From the NCBI GenBank assembly GCA_017435525.1, contig JAFSEW010000057.1:1-64000 (forward strand): DNA of 64,000 bases, given 5' to 3'. This document shows positions 8,099 to 16,989 of the stretch, one piece after another (position 1 is the stretch's first letter; the number at the start of each line of letters is the position of its first letter). This DNA is from Oscillospiraceae bacterium. GTDB lineage: Bacteria > Bacillota > Clostridia > Oscillospirales > Oscillospiraceae. The notes under the pieces are model-generated. The model searched no databases, had not been told where the DNA came from, and saw only the letters and a program-made list of their open reading frames with translations. Made by a program: the position numbers and the translations under genes.

Positions 8099-9295
8099 TT
8101 AAGCTTCCAGGTTGATGCCGGTCTCCTTGGAGAAGACGTGGCAGACATTGCCGCTAAATGCGAAGTTCACAGCAGCGCCGTGAGACAGAGCGGAAACTTC
8201 AGCACCGGTCATGTTCATGGTGGAAACCACGATAACGACGTCCTTGCCGTTTGCATCAACGTGCAGGTGGACGGAGGAACCCATCATTTCGGAGACGTCG
8301 ATCTTAGCGGGCACGCCTGCGCCAGCCAGAGCGATGTGCTCGGGACGGACGCCCAGGGTGATAGCCTGCTCAGCAACGTTGTTCTTAGCCAGGGCAGCCT
8401 GCTTCTCCTCGGACAGCTCGACGGTGTACTCGCCCAGAGCAACAGCGTACTTGCCGTTGGCCTTGACCAGCTTGGCGTCGAAGAAGTTCATCTGGGGAGC
8501 GCCGATGAAGCCTGCAACGAACAGGTTGTAGGGGTGGTTGAACACTTCCTGAGGAGTGCCGATCTGCTGGATGAAGCCGTCCTTCATGATGACGATACGA
8601 TCGCCCAGGGTCATAGCCTCGGTCTGGTCGTGGGTAACGTAGATGAAGGTGGTGTTGATACGCTCGCGCAGCTTGATGATCTCAGCACGCATCTGGTTAC
8701 GCAGCTTGGCGTCCAGGTTGGACAGAGGCTCGTCCATCAGGAAGACCTTGGGGTTACGAACGATAGCACGGCCGATGGCAACACGCTGACGCTGACCGCC
8801 GGACAGAGCCTTGGGCTTACGGCCCAGGTACTGGGTGATGTCCAGGATCTCAGCAGCTTCCTTAACAGCTCTGTCGATCTCGTCCTTGGGGGTGTGACGC
8901 AGCTTCAGAGCGAAAGCCATGTTTTCGTAAACGGTCATGTGGGGGTACAGAGCGTAGTTCTGGAAGACCATGGCGATGTCGCGGTCCTTGGGGGCCACGT
9001 CATTGACCAGACGGTCGCCGATGTAAAGCTCGCCTTCGGAGATCTCTTCCAGACCGGCGACCATACGCAGAGTGGTGGACTTACCGCAGCCGGAGGGACC
9101 GACCAGAACGATAAATTCCTTGTCAGCGATTTCCAGGTTGAATTCCTGAACCGCCACAACACCCTTATCGGTGATCTGCAGGTTGGCCTTTTCCTTCTCG
9201 GGCTCGTCGTTCTTCTTCTTTTTCTTGGCTGCCTTTGCGTCGTCGCCGCTGTAGGGGTAGATCTTCTTGATGTTCTTCAGGGACAAACTTGCCAT
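8099..9295 (-). CDS. msmK: Orphan sugar-ABC transporter ATPase (MsmK/UgpC/MalK type)
   Basis: A 398-residue ATPase of the carbohydrate CUT1 importers, acting at the inner face of the membrane. Walker A is GPSGCGKST (about residues 66-74), followed by the Q-loop FQNYALYPHM, the signature LSGGQRQRVAIGRA, Walker B VFLMDEPLSNLD and switch H in THDQTEAMTLGDR. The C-terminal 130 residues form the MOP/OB-type regulatory domain. Odd: residues about 17-40 form a charged insertion rich in Lys/Glu/Ala (AKKKKKNDEPEKEK) absent from the other two ATPases in this window. It stands alone, so it may energise several importers, as MsmK does in other Firmicutes. Confidence 0.92.
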   Translation of the reverse strand: MASLSLKNIKKIYPYSGDDAKAAKKKKKNDEPEKEKANLQITDKGVVAVQEFNLEIADKEFIVLVGPSGCGKSTTLRMVAGLEEISEGELYIGDRLVNDVAPKDRDIAMVFQNYALYPHMTVYENMAFALKLRHTPKDEIDRAVKEAAEILDITQYLGRKPKALSGGQRQRVAIGRAIVRNPKVFLMDEPLSNLDAKLRNQMRAEIIKLRERINTTFIYVTHDQTEAMTLGDRIVIMKDGFIQQIGTPQEVFNHPYNLFVAGFIGAPQMNFFDAKLVKANGKYAVALGEYTVELSEEKQAALAKNNVAEQAITLGVRPEHIALAGAGVPAKIDVSEMMGSSVHLHVDANGKDVVIVVSTMNMTGAEVSALSHGAAVNFAFSGNVCHVFSKETGINLEA

Positions 9296-9483
9296 AATTT
9301 ACTGACTCTAAACGCACCTAAATTTCGCATGCGTTCTTACCTTCCGGAAAGCAAAAATTCCGGGGGCATTACGACAGGTCTCCACACTGCCGCACCGTGA
9401 GTCCAACGGGTTTGTATTTCCTCCTTTTTTTACGATATGCGACCTATTTTTGTGGAGTAGGGCGCACTCGTTCGGATGCTATA

Positions 9484-10999
<1,516 letters not shown>

Positions 11000-11057
11000 G
11001 CTTGATTCCTGGAAAATCTGTGGTAGAATGTAGGAAAAAAACAAAGGAGAATTTCCT

Positions 11058-11621
11058 ATGCTCACCATGGAACAGGCAAAGCAGCTGCTTGCCACCACCA
11101 CGACCCAGGAACATCTGTTCCTCCACGCCAAGAATGTCAGCGTCGCTATGGGCGGCATTGCCCGTCACCTGGGGGCAGAAGCTGCCCACTGGGAAGCCAT
11201 CGGCTACCTGCACGACTATGACTATGAGCAGTTCCCCGAGGAACACCTGCAGCACACGGAGCAGCCCCTGCTGGCGGCAGGCCTTACTGCCGAAGAAGTC
11301 CGGGCAATTCTGGCCCACGGCTACGGCCATATCAATGATGTGACCCCTGTCACCGATATGGAGAAGGCCCTCTTTACAGTGGATGAGCTGACGGGTATTA
11401 TCCAGGCTGCAGCCCGGATGCGGCCCGCCGGTATCACCGACATGGAGATTTCCAGCTTCATGAAAAAGTTCAAGGATAAGAAGTTCGCCGCCAAGTGCGA
11501 CCGAGAAGTGATCAAGCAGGGCTGCCAGATGATGGGCATGGAGGTCAAGGATGTGGCCGCTGTGTGCATCGAGGCTATGAAAGCCCACGCCGAAGAACTG
11601 CAGATCGGCCCCAAGGCATAA
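11058..11621 (+). CDS. HD domain-containing phosphohydrolase
   Basis: A 187-residue protein with an HD-type metal-dependent phosphohydrolase fold. The N-terminal histidine is in LFLHAKNVSVAM, the HD pair in AIGYLHDYDYEQ, and a later conserved region reads ILAHGYGH. This is the short hydrolase type related to YfbR/YedJ-like proteins; the phosphorylated substrate is not evident. AGGAG lies 8 bases before the ATG. It begins 58 bases after gdhA and ends in a strong terminator, so it may be the second gene of a gdhA transcript. Confidence 0.88.
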   Translation: MLTMEQAKQLLATTTTQEHLFLHAKNVSVAMGGIARHLGAEAAHWEAIGYLHDYDYEQFPEEHLQHTEQPLLAAGLTAEEVRAILAHGYGHINDVTPVTDMEKALFTVDELTGIIQAAARMRPAGITDMEISSFMKKFKDKKFAAKCDREVIKQGCQMMGMEVKDVAAVCIEAMKAHAEELQIGPKA

Positions 11622-11627
11622 AAAATA

Positions 11628-11664
11628 TCCGGCAACGGGAAACGCCCGCTGCCGGAATTTTTTT
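11628..11664 (+). terminator. Terminator after HD protein gene
   Basis: TCCGGCA-ACGGG pairs with CCCGC-TGCCGGA (11628-11656) and is followed by seven T residues. It separates the gdhA/HD region from the blaI promoter. Confidence 0.9.
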
Positions 11665-11675
11665 GTGGTGCGCAA

Positions 11676-11729
11676 GTTGTTGACATCTGTAACCAGATAT
11701 GCTATAGTGTGGTTACAGATGTCAACAAC
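11676..11729 (+). promoter_or_regulatory. blaI promoter inside a perfect 19-base inverted repeat (BlaI operator)
   Basis: The arms GTTGTTGACATCTGTAACC (11676-11694) and its exact reverse complement (11711-11729) flank a 16-base spacer. The -35 box TTGACA (11680-11685) is in the left arm, TATAGT (11703-11708) is in the spacer with 17 bases between, and the start site falls in the right arm. Each arm is itself nearly palindromic with ACA/TGT half-sites, as in BlaI/MecI operators. Autorepression of blaI-blaR1 is inferred. Confidence 0.85.
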
Positions 11730-11746
11730 ACAGGAGCGTGGTAGAT

Positions 11747-12136
11747 ATGAACAATAAACAGATTGCCCTGACGGAAGCGGAATGGATGGTAATGGAGTGC
11801 CTCTGGGAGAAATCCCCCCGAACCGGCAGGGAGACTGTGGACTGGCTGAATCGGAAAATGGGCTGGACAAGAAGTACTACACTGACAATGCTGCGCCGTC
11901 TGGAAGCAAAGGGCGCAGTGGCCGGTGATACAGAAAGGGAACTGAAGACATTCTGCCCCTTGATCGCCCGTGAAGAGGTGGCAGTCCGTGAGACGGAAAA
12001 CCTGCTGGAACGGGCATATAAAGGCAGTCTGAGTCTTCTTGTCAGCAGCCTTACCAAGAAGCAAAGTCTGCCCCAGAAGGAAATCGATGAACTGTACGCT
12101 ATCCTGAGGGAAATGGAGGGGAAGCACGGTGACTGA
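11747..12136 (+). CDS. blaI: BlaI/MecI/CopY family transcriptional repressor
   Basis: A 129-residue winged-helix repressor. The N-terminal helix-turn-helix reads LTEAEWMVMECLWEKSPRTGRET, followed by the recognition region WTRSTTLTMLRRLEAKGAV, which is typical of BlaI/MecI. The C-terminal half is the helical dimerisation part that the partner protease would cleave. I use ATG 11747 because AGGAG lies 10 bases upstream; the GTG at 11738 is only one base from it. It overlaps the M56 protease gene by 8 bases, the usual blaI-blaR1 arrangement. Confidence 0.93.
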   Translation: MNNKQIALTEAEWMVMECLWEKSPRTGRETVDWLNRKMGWTRSTTLTMLRRLEAKGAVAGDTERELKTFCPLIAREEVAVRETENLLERAYKGSLSLLVSSLTKKQSLPQKEIDELYAILREMEGKHGD

Positions 12137-14624
12137 GTGGATACTATCGTCCAGCATCCTGATTCTGATCGTTATCGGTTTGCGGACCTTGTTTAAGGGC
12201 AAAATCAGCCTGAGATTGCAGTATGCCATCTGGGGTCTGGTGCTTCTGCGGCTTCTGCTCCCTGTTAGCTTTGGCAGCAGCAGGATCAGTGTGGAAAATC
12301 TTTCCGAAACCATACAGAAGCAGCCGGCTGTTCAGGCGTTTTCGGATGTGGGAAATCTGAATATTCCGTCCCAATCCTATGAAGATGCCTATCATCAGGT
12401 AGTGCAGGAATATGAAGCGGCAGGAATCGATGTGGGCAGTCTGCAGGGCAGCGATCTGGAGGCGCTGGAATATGAAGCCTACGATCAGATGAGAGGCAAG
12501 CGCCTTTCGGAAATCGCCGGAGAAATTGCCCTTGTGATCTGGGTTGCGGGAATGGCGCTGGTGGGAATCGCGTTTGTTTCAACCAATATCCGTTTCCGTA
12601 ACAGAATCCTGTTCTCCCGGCGTGCGCTGGAGATACAGAAAAATCATCTGAATGTATACGCTACCGGGGAAATCGATACACCCTGTCTTTTTGGCATGAA
12701 GCATCCTGCTATCTATGTGACCTGCGGCGTTGCAGATAATCAGACGCTGCTTCGCCATACCCTGGAGCATGAAGCCACTCACTACCGGCACGGTGACCAT
12801 ATCTGGGCTGTGCTTCGCTGCGTATGCCTTGCGGTTCACTGGTACAATCCCCTGGTCTGGTGGGGCGCGTTTCTATCCCAGCGGGATGCAGAGCTTGCCT
12901 GCGATGAAGCCACCATTCAGCGTCTGGGAGAAGCGGAACGGGCCGAATATGGCCGCACACTCATCGGCATGACCTGTCAGAAAAAAGCCAATATTCTGGT
13001 CACCGCTACCACTATGAATTCCGGTAAACGCGGACTAAGAGAGCGAATTATGCTGATCGCGAAGAAACCCAAGATGGCACTGTATACGCTGCTGACCGTG
13101 ATATTGGTGGCAGCGATAGCCGTAGGCTGTACCTTCACAGGGGCAAAAAAGGAAACCGCCGGGGAACTTGCCGGCACCAAAGTATTCATATCGGAAGCGG
13201 AAGTAACCGGTATGACGATTCATTGCCTGCCCGATGCCGATCAGCGTGTAGAAGATTCTCAGCTTGCGGAAATGACCCAGTGGGTACTTGGCTTTGCATA
13301 TGGGGAAGCCCTTGACGAAAATGCAGTTCTGGAACCCGGGAGTAACACATTTTCCGTGACATTGTATTATGCGGATGGAACGGAACAGACGGCTTACCTT
13401 GACTATGAAACCGTAGACGGAATCACCTACAGAATCAACCGCCAGAGTGCGCCTGCCTGCTGGCAGGATATTCTGGGGAAGGAAGAACCGGCAGAAACGG
13501 AACCTCCTGCGACAGAGCCTCCCGCGACGGAAATTCCCGATAACGCGCCCCCTGTCAATATACCGGAAGTATTTTCTGCGGAACTGGACCGGGACAAGGT
13601 TTGCATCGCGGTACAGCCCAATGGGCTGGTACCGGATGGCGGCACCTATCTGTATCTCATTCCGGAAAACCAGGAAGCGTTGCTGAAACACTACACAGCG
13701 GCAATGGCTTCTGCCCATACAGATACCCAGTGGGACAGCGGCAATCCGCGTTCCGGCTGGCGGATCGTCTATCAGGATATGTGGTGGCAGGTTACGGAAA
13801 GCGGCGACATGTTTGGTGTTGACCGTAAGACCTATGACCGTGTCTGTATTGATGCCAACGATGCCCGGGCGCTTTATGAATTCTGTGATGCGCAAGTGAA
13901 GGCCGCCGGTATCGGTGAGCCTGTCCGACCCGCGGATATTACGAAGATCAAGTCTGCCACACTATATTGGAACGGCACCCATACTGTCACAGATGTGTAT
14001 GCCCTGAATCAGATTCAGCAATGGATCGCCAATTCCGCAGAAGTGGTCAGCGCGTCCTGCTGGTTTACAGCCCAGCTGACCCTGGAACTGGAAAACGGTG
14101 AAACCAGGACGATTTTCATGGCAACGGATGATTGTGCCGCATGGATGAGCGAGGGCGTTGTCTATAGTTTCGGGGAAATTACGGAGGAAGGCGTTAAGGG
14201 CAACGAGGAATTCTACTCCCTGTTTGCGCCTGCTGTGATCCACGAAAAATCCAAGGAAGGCATGGATGCTCTGGGAAGGTATATGATCTATCTGAATTGG
14301 AGCCGCTATGCCAATACTTACGATGCGGACGAAGTCTTTGCCCTGATCAATCTGATCGAACAATGGGCGGCAGAAGAACCCACTTACCACCGTTTTGGCG
14401 GTGCGATCGGATGGACCGTGGGTTTAGACGGTGCCTACGCAGATTACTATGCAGGTATGTTGGCGCGGCTGTACCAGATTGCCCCTTCCGAGTTTGCCTG
14501 GGCCTGCCTGGGCAATGCTTCTGATGAAAATGAAAAGCATACCCTTGGCATGCTGGGCTATCATTGGAACATGCCTGTGGAGGATGTCCGCGCAAAGCTT
14601 GCGGCGGATATTGGGCAGAATTGA
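12129..14624 (+). CDS. BlaR1-like M56 family metalloprotease with large non-penicillin-binding sensor region
   Basis: An 831-residue membrane protease-sensor starting at GTG 12129 and overlapping blaI. Hydrophobic N-terminal segments are followed by the zinc motif HEATH (residues 214-218, within HTLEHEATHYRHGDH) and a third ligand at E260 in ACDEA. A further membrane segment (about 315-340) leads to roughly 490 extracytoplasmic residues with a Thr/Pro/Glu-rich linker near 445-480. BlaR1 and MecR1 carry a serine beta-lactamase-like sensor with an STYK motif here; I see none. The family role is signal-triggered cleavage of the BlaI repressor. The ligand is unknown and need not be a beta-lactam. 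Confidence 0.9.
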   Translation: MTEWILSSSILILIVIGLRTLFKGKISLRLQYAIWGLVLLRLLLPVSFGSSRISVENLSETIQKQPAVQAFSDVGNLNIPSQSYEDAYHQVVQEYEAAGIDVGSLQGSDLEALEYEAYDQMRGKRLSEIAGEIALVIWVAGMALVGIAFVSTNIRFRNRILFSRRALEIQKNHLNVYATGEIDTPCLFGMKHPAIYVTCGVADNQTLLRHTLEHEATHYRHGDHIWAVLRCVCLAVHWYNPLVWWGAFLSQRDAELACDEATIQRLGEAERAEYGRTLIGMTCQKKANILVTATTMNSGKRGLRERIMLIAKKPKMALYTLLTVILVAAIAVGCTFTGAKKETAGELAGTKVFISEAEVTGMTIHCLPDADQRVEDSQLAEMTQWVLGFAYGEALDENAVLEPGSNTFSVTLYYADGTEQTAYLDYETVDGITYRINRQSAPACWQDILGKEEPAETEPPATEPPATEIPDNAPPVNIPEVFSAELDRDKVCIAVQPNGLVPDGGTYLYLIPENQEALLKHYTAAMASAHTDTQWDSGNPRSGWRIVYQDMWWQVTESGDMFGVDRKTYDRVCIDANDARALYEFCDAQVKAAGIGEPVRPADITKIKSATLYWNGTHTVTDVYALNQIQQWIANSAEVVSASCWFTAQLTLELENGETRTIFMATDDCAAWMSEGVVYSFGEITEEGVKGNEEFYSLFAPAVIHEKSKEGMDALGRYMIYLNWSRYANTYDADEVFALINLIEQWAAEEPTYHRFGGAIGWTVGLDGAYADYYAGMLARLYQIAPSEFAWACLGNASDENEKHTLGMLGYHWNMPVEDVRAKLAADIGQN

Positions 14625-14631
14625 GGAAACT

Positions 14632-15058
14632 ATGAAACGACTGATTCTGCTTTTTCTGTTGGTGTCCCTTGCTGTGAATCTGTCTGCCTGTACGGTGCCG
14701 GAGGACTGGGAAACAGAACCGGGGGTTGTGATTCAGGTAAAAGACCCGACAGAGGAACCGACGGTTCTTCCGGAAACGGAACCGTTATTCCTATGGCGAT
14801 CAGGAGCCGGTGAATACCAAATCCAAATCTCTGGCAAAGGCAGTCCGGGAGATTTCCGGGTATGATCTGGCAAGCAGTAACGGCATAGATGGTGCCGGGT
14901 ATAAAGATTGGGTGATGGAACAGCTGGGAATCCCGTCTCTTACCATCGAGATAGGCTGTGAGGAAGCGGCTCTGGCCCAGCGGGAGATTTACAGCATCTT
15001 CGCGCGGAATTACCGGGTGCTGCCCGCGATTGCCCGGTGGCTCCAAATGCAGAAATGA
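14632..15058 (+). pseudogene. Remnant of an M14-type peptidase lipoprotein
   Basis: A good ATG at 14632 opens a lipoprotein signal (lipobox LSAC) and a Thr/Glu/Pro tether. Around 14785 the frame must change to read on as YGDQEPVNTKSKSLAKAV, then GYKDWVMEQLGIPSLTIEIG and ending RWLQMQK at 15058. The second part resembles the C-terminus of zinc carboxypeptidases (M14), including the catalytic Glu in TIEIG, but the zinc-binding part is missing. A large internal deletion plus frameshift explains this best. It starts 8 bases after the blaR1-like gene. Confidence 0.65.
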
Positions 15059-15083
15059 CCGTCAGCTTTTGCTGACGGTCATT
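15054..15083. terminator. Bidirectional terminator
   Basis: AATGACCGTCAGC (15054-15066) pairs perfectly with GCTGACGGTCATT (15071-15083) around a TTTT loop. It serves the plus-strand blaR region and the minus-strand deacylase operon, which ends at 15104. Confidence 0.85.
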
Positions 15084-15103
15084 TCTGTGATATATAAAGT
15101 TGG

Positions 15104-16672
15104 TTATACTTCTTTCAAAATGGTCTTGCCTGCATGGATGCCGGTGCCTGCGCCGTTGCGCAGGGCTACCTGACCGTTAACGATCACATGGCGCACGCCG
15201 TCGGGCCATACACGGGATTCCAGGAAGGTGGCCTTGCTGCCGATGGTGGCGGGGTCGAACACCGCAATATCCGCAGCCATGCCCTCAGCCAGGATGCCTC
15301 TGTCCTTGATGCCCAGAATGGCAGCGGGCAGGGCGGTGACCTTATACACAGCATCCTCCAGAGGCATCAGGTTGTGCTCCCGGACGGTCTGGAAGAACCG
15401 GACGAACGCGGCGAAATACCGGGGATGGGGGATGTAGACGGTGCGGGTGGGGTCGTGGGAGATGGAGCCGCCGTCACTGCCTACGCAGATGAAGCGCTTT
15501 TCCATGATCCGAAGCATGTCGGCCTCGTTCATGGAGAAGTAGACGCAGCTGCAGGTGGCGCCGCAGTCAATCAGAACCTTCTTGGCAGCTTCAATGGGGG
15601 TAAGACCAAATTCTGCGCCCAGCTGGGTCAGGGTCTTGCCCTCCCACTGGGGGAACTGACGGGCGGTGGTTACTACCAGCACGGCATCGGAGCCACCGCG
15701 GTTGTCCATTTCCTTCTGCATATCGGCCAGAATGGTGCCGTCATCGTTTTGCAGCCGCTTTACCAGCTGTGCCTTGCCGCCTTCGTGGGCCCAATGGGGC
15801 ACCAGGGCGGAAAGGGAGGTGCTGCTGGCGGTGAAGGGATACTGGTCACAGGTGATGTTCAGGCCTCTTGCACGGGCAGCTTCCAGCTTTTCCAGCAGCT
15901 CCGGGCTGCGGCCCCACTGGGGGGTACCCATGAGCTTCAGGTGAGAGATCTGGATATGTACGCCGGACTTCTCGGCAATGTCGATCATTTCGTCCACAGC
16001 TTCGAAAAGCTTGGGGCCTTCGTTGCGCATGTGCACAGCCAGGATGCCATCATACTTGGCGATGACCTTGGAAAGCTCTACCAGCTCTTCCCGGGCGCTG
16101 AATGCGCTGGGGGGATAAATAAGGCCCAGGCTCATGCCGAAAGCGCCACGCTGCATTTCCCGCTCCAGCAGTGCCTTCAATTTTTCCATCTCTTCGGGAT
16201 TGGGGTCACGGTTCACATAGCCCATGACGGCAACCCGGAGATTGCTGTGGCCCAGCAGCGCGCCGTAGTTGATGCAGCTGCCCTTGGCGTTACCGGCTTC
16301 GGCATAATCGGAAACGGAGAGGAAGGTGCCCAGTCTGCCCTGGGCCTTCAGCCAGCTGTCTACCTGCTCAAAGCTCTCTTCCAGAGCGGGCATCACGCAG
16401 GTGCCGCAGTTGCCCATGATCTCGGTGGTAACACCCTGAGCCAGCTGGCTTTCCAGGGTGCCGCCCCGCAGATGCAGATCATCGGAATGGGAGTGGGGGT
16501 CGATAAAGCCGGGAGCAACAGCCAGGCCGGTGACATCCAGCACTTCCTTGGCTTCGGCTTCCTCAGTGGTGATGCGGGCGATTTTGCCGTCTGCAACGCA
16601 GACATTGGCGGTATAGGGGGCGCTGCGGGTGCCGTCTACTACCAGACCGCCCCTCAGAATCAGATCATACAT
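15104..16672 (-). CDS. N-acyl-D-amino-acid deacylase family amidohydrolase
   Basis: A 522-residue zinc amidohydrolase of the D-aminoacylase/dihydroorotase-like group. Metal and substrate motifs are GFIDPHSHSD, VTTEIMGNCG, HMRNEG, ISHLKLMG, CDQYPFTASST and the late catalytic Asp in VGSDGGSISHDPTR. The C-terminal beta-sandwich ends in AVFDPATIGSKATF...VIVNGQVALRNG. The usual reaction is hydrolysis of N-acyl-D-amino acids in the cytoplasm. It overlaps the small membrane protein gene by 8 bases and so is the last gene of a three-gene operon with a sugar kinase. Substrate specificity is inferred only at family level. Confidence 0.9.
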   Translation of the reverse strand: MYDLILRGGLVVDGTRSAPYTANVCVADGKIARITTEEAEAKEVLDVTGLAVAPGFIDPHSHSDDLHLRGGTLESQLAQGVTTEIMGNCGTCVMPALEESFEQVDSWLKAQGRLGTFLSVSDYAEAGNAKGSCINYGALLGHSNLRVAVMGYVNRDPNPEEMEKLKALLEREMQRGAFGMSLGLIYPPSAFSAREELVELSKVIAKYDGILAVHMRNEGPKLFEAVDEMIDIAEKSGVHIQISHLKLMGTPQWGRSPELLEKLEAARARGLNITCDQYPFTASSTSLSALVPHWAHEGGKAQLVKRLQNDDGTILADMQKEMDNRGGSDAVLVVTTARQFPQWEGKTLTQLGAEFGLTPIEAAKKVLIDCGATCSCVYFSMNEADMLRIMEKRFICVGSDGGSISHDPTRTVYIPHPRYFAAFVRFFQTVREHNLMPLEDAVYKVTALPAAILGIKDRGILAEGMAADIAVFDPATIGSKATFLESRVWPDGVRHVIVNGQVALRNGAGTGIHAGKTILKEV

Positions 16673-16976
16673 GCTTTGCTTCCTCCATTGCCAGCTTGTC
16701 CAGTTTACAGTTGCGGATATACATTGCCAGGTCAGCGCTGACCATGATGAAGTTCAGCACATAGAAGAACAGCACATACCACTTCTGGGCGAAGGAGGCC
16801 ATGTACGCTTCATTCACCAGTTTGGAGGTAATGCCGGCCACATAACCAAAGAGGATCAGGCACAGAAATGCCACGCTTTTGCCCTTGGCGGTGCGGGCCT
16901 TGTAGGACTTCATCACATTCATGGGCCAGGAGGCACCGAAGCTGACGATCATAATAATTTCCAGAATTTCTGCCAT
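16665..16976 (-). CDS. Small PQ-loop/SemiSWEET-like membrane protein
   Basis: A 103-residue protein with three predicted membrane segments. The first segment ends in SWPMNVMKSYKARTAKGKSV, which resembles the PQ-loop pattern (Pro-Gln, short basic loop, then K-x-x-x-G-x-S), although here Gln is Met. SemiSWEET sugar transporters have this size and topology. GGAG precedes the ATG by 9 bases. Its position between a sugar kinase (13-base gap) and a deacylase (8-base overlap) suggests transport of the shared substrate, but the family assignment is tentative. Confidence 0.6.
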   Translation of the reverse strand: MAEILEIIMIVSFGASWPMNVMKSYKARTAKGKSVAFLCLILFGYVAGITSKLVNEAYMASFAQKWYVLFFYVLNFIMVSADLAMYIRNCKLDKLAMEEAKHV

Positions 16977-16989
16977 GATAATGCTCTCC

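Noticed and set aside
9326..9424. A possible leader peptide (TTG start after AAAAAAAGGAGG) in the msmK-like leader
   Set aside because: The ribosome binding site is about 12 bases from a TTG, and the 32-codon product has no recognisable feature or regulatory codon run. Not supported strongly enough to list.
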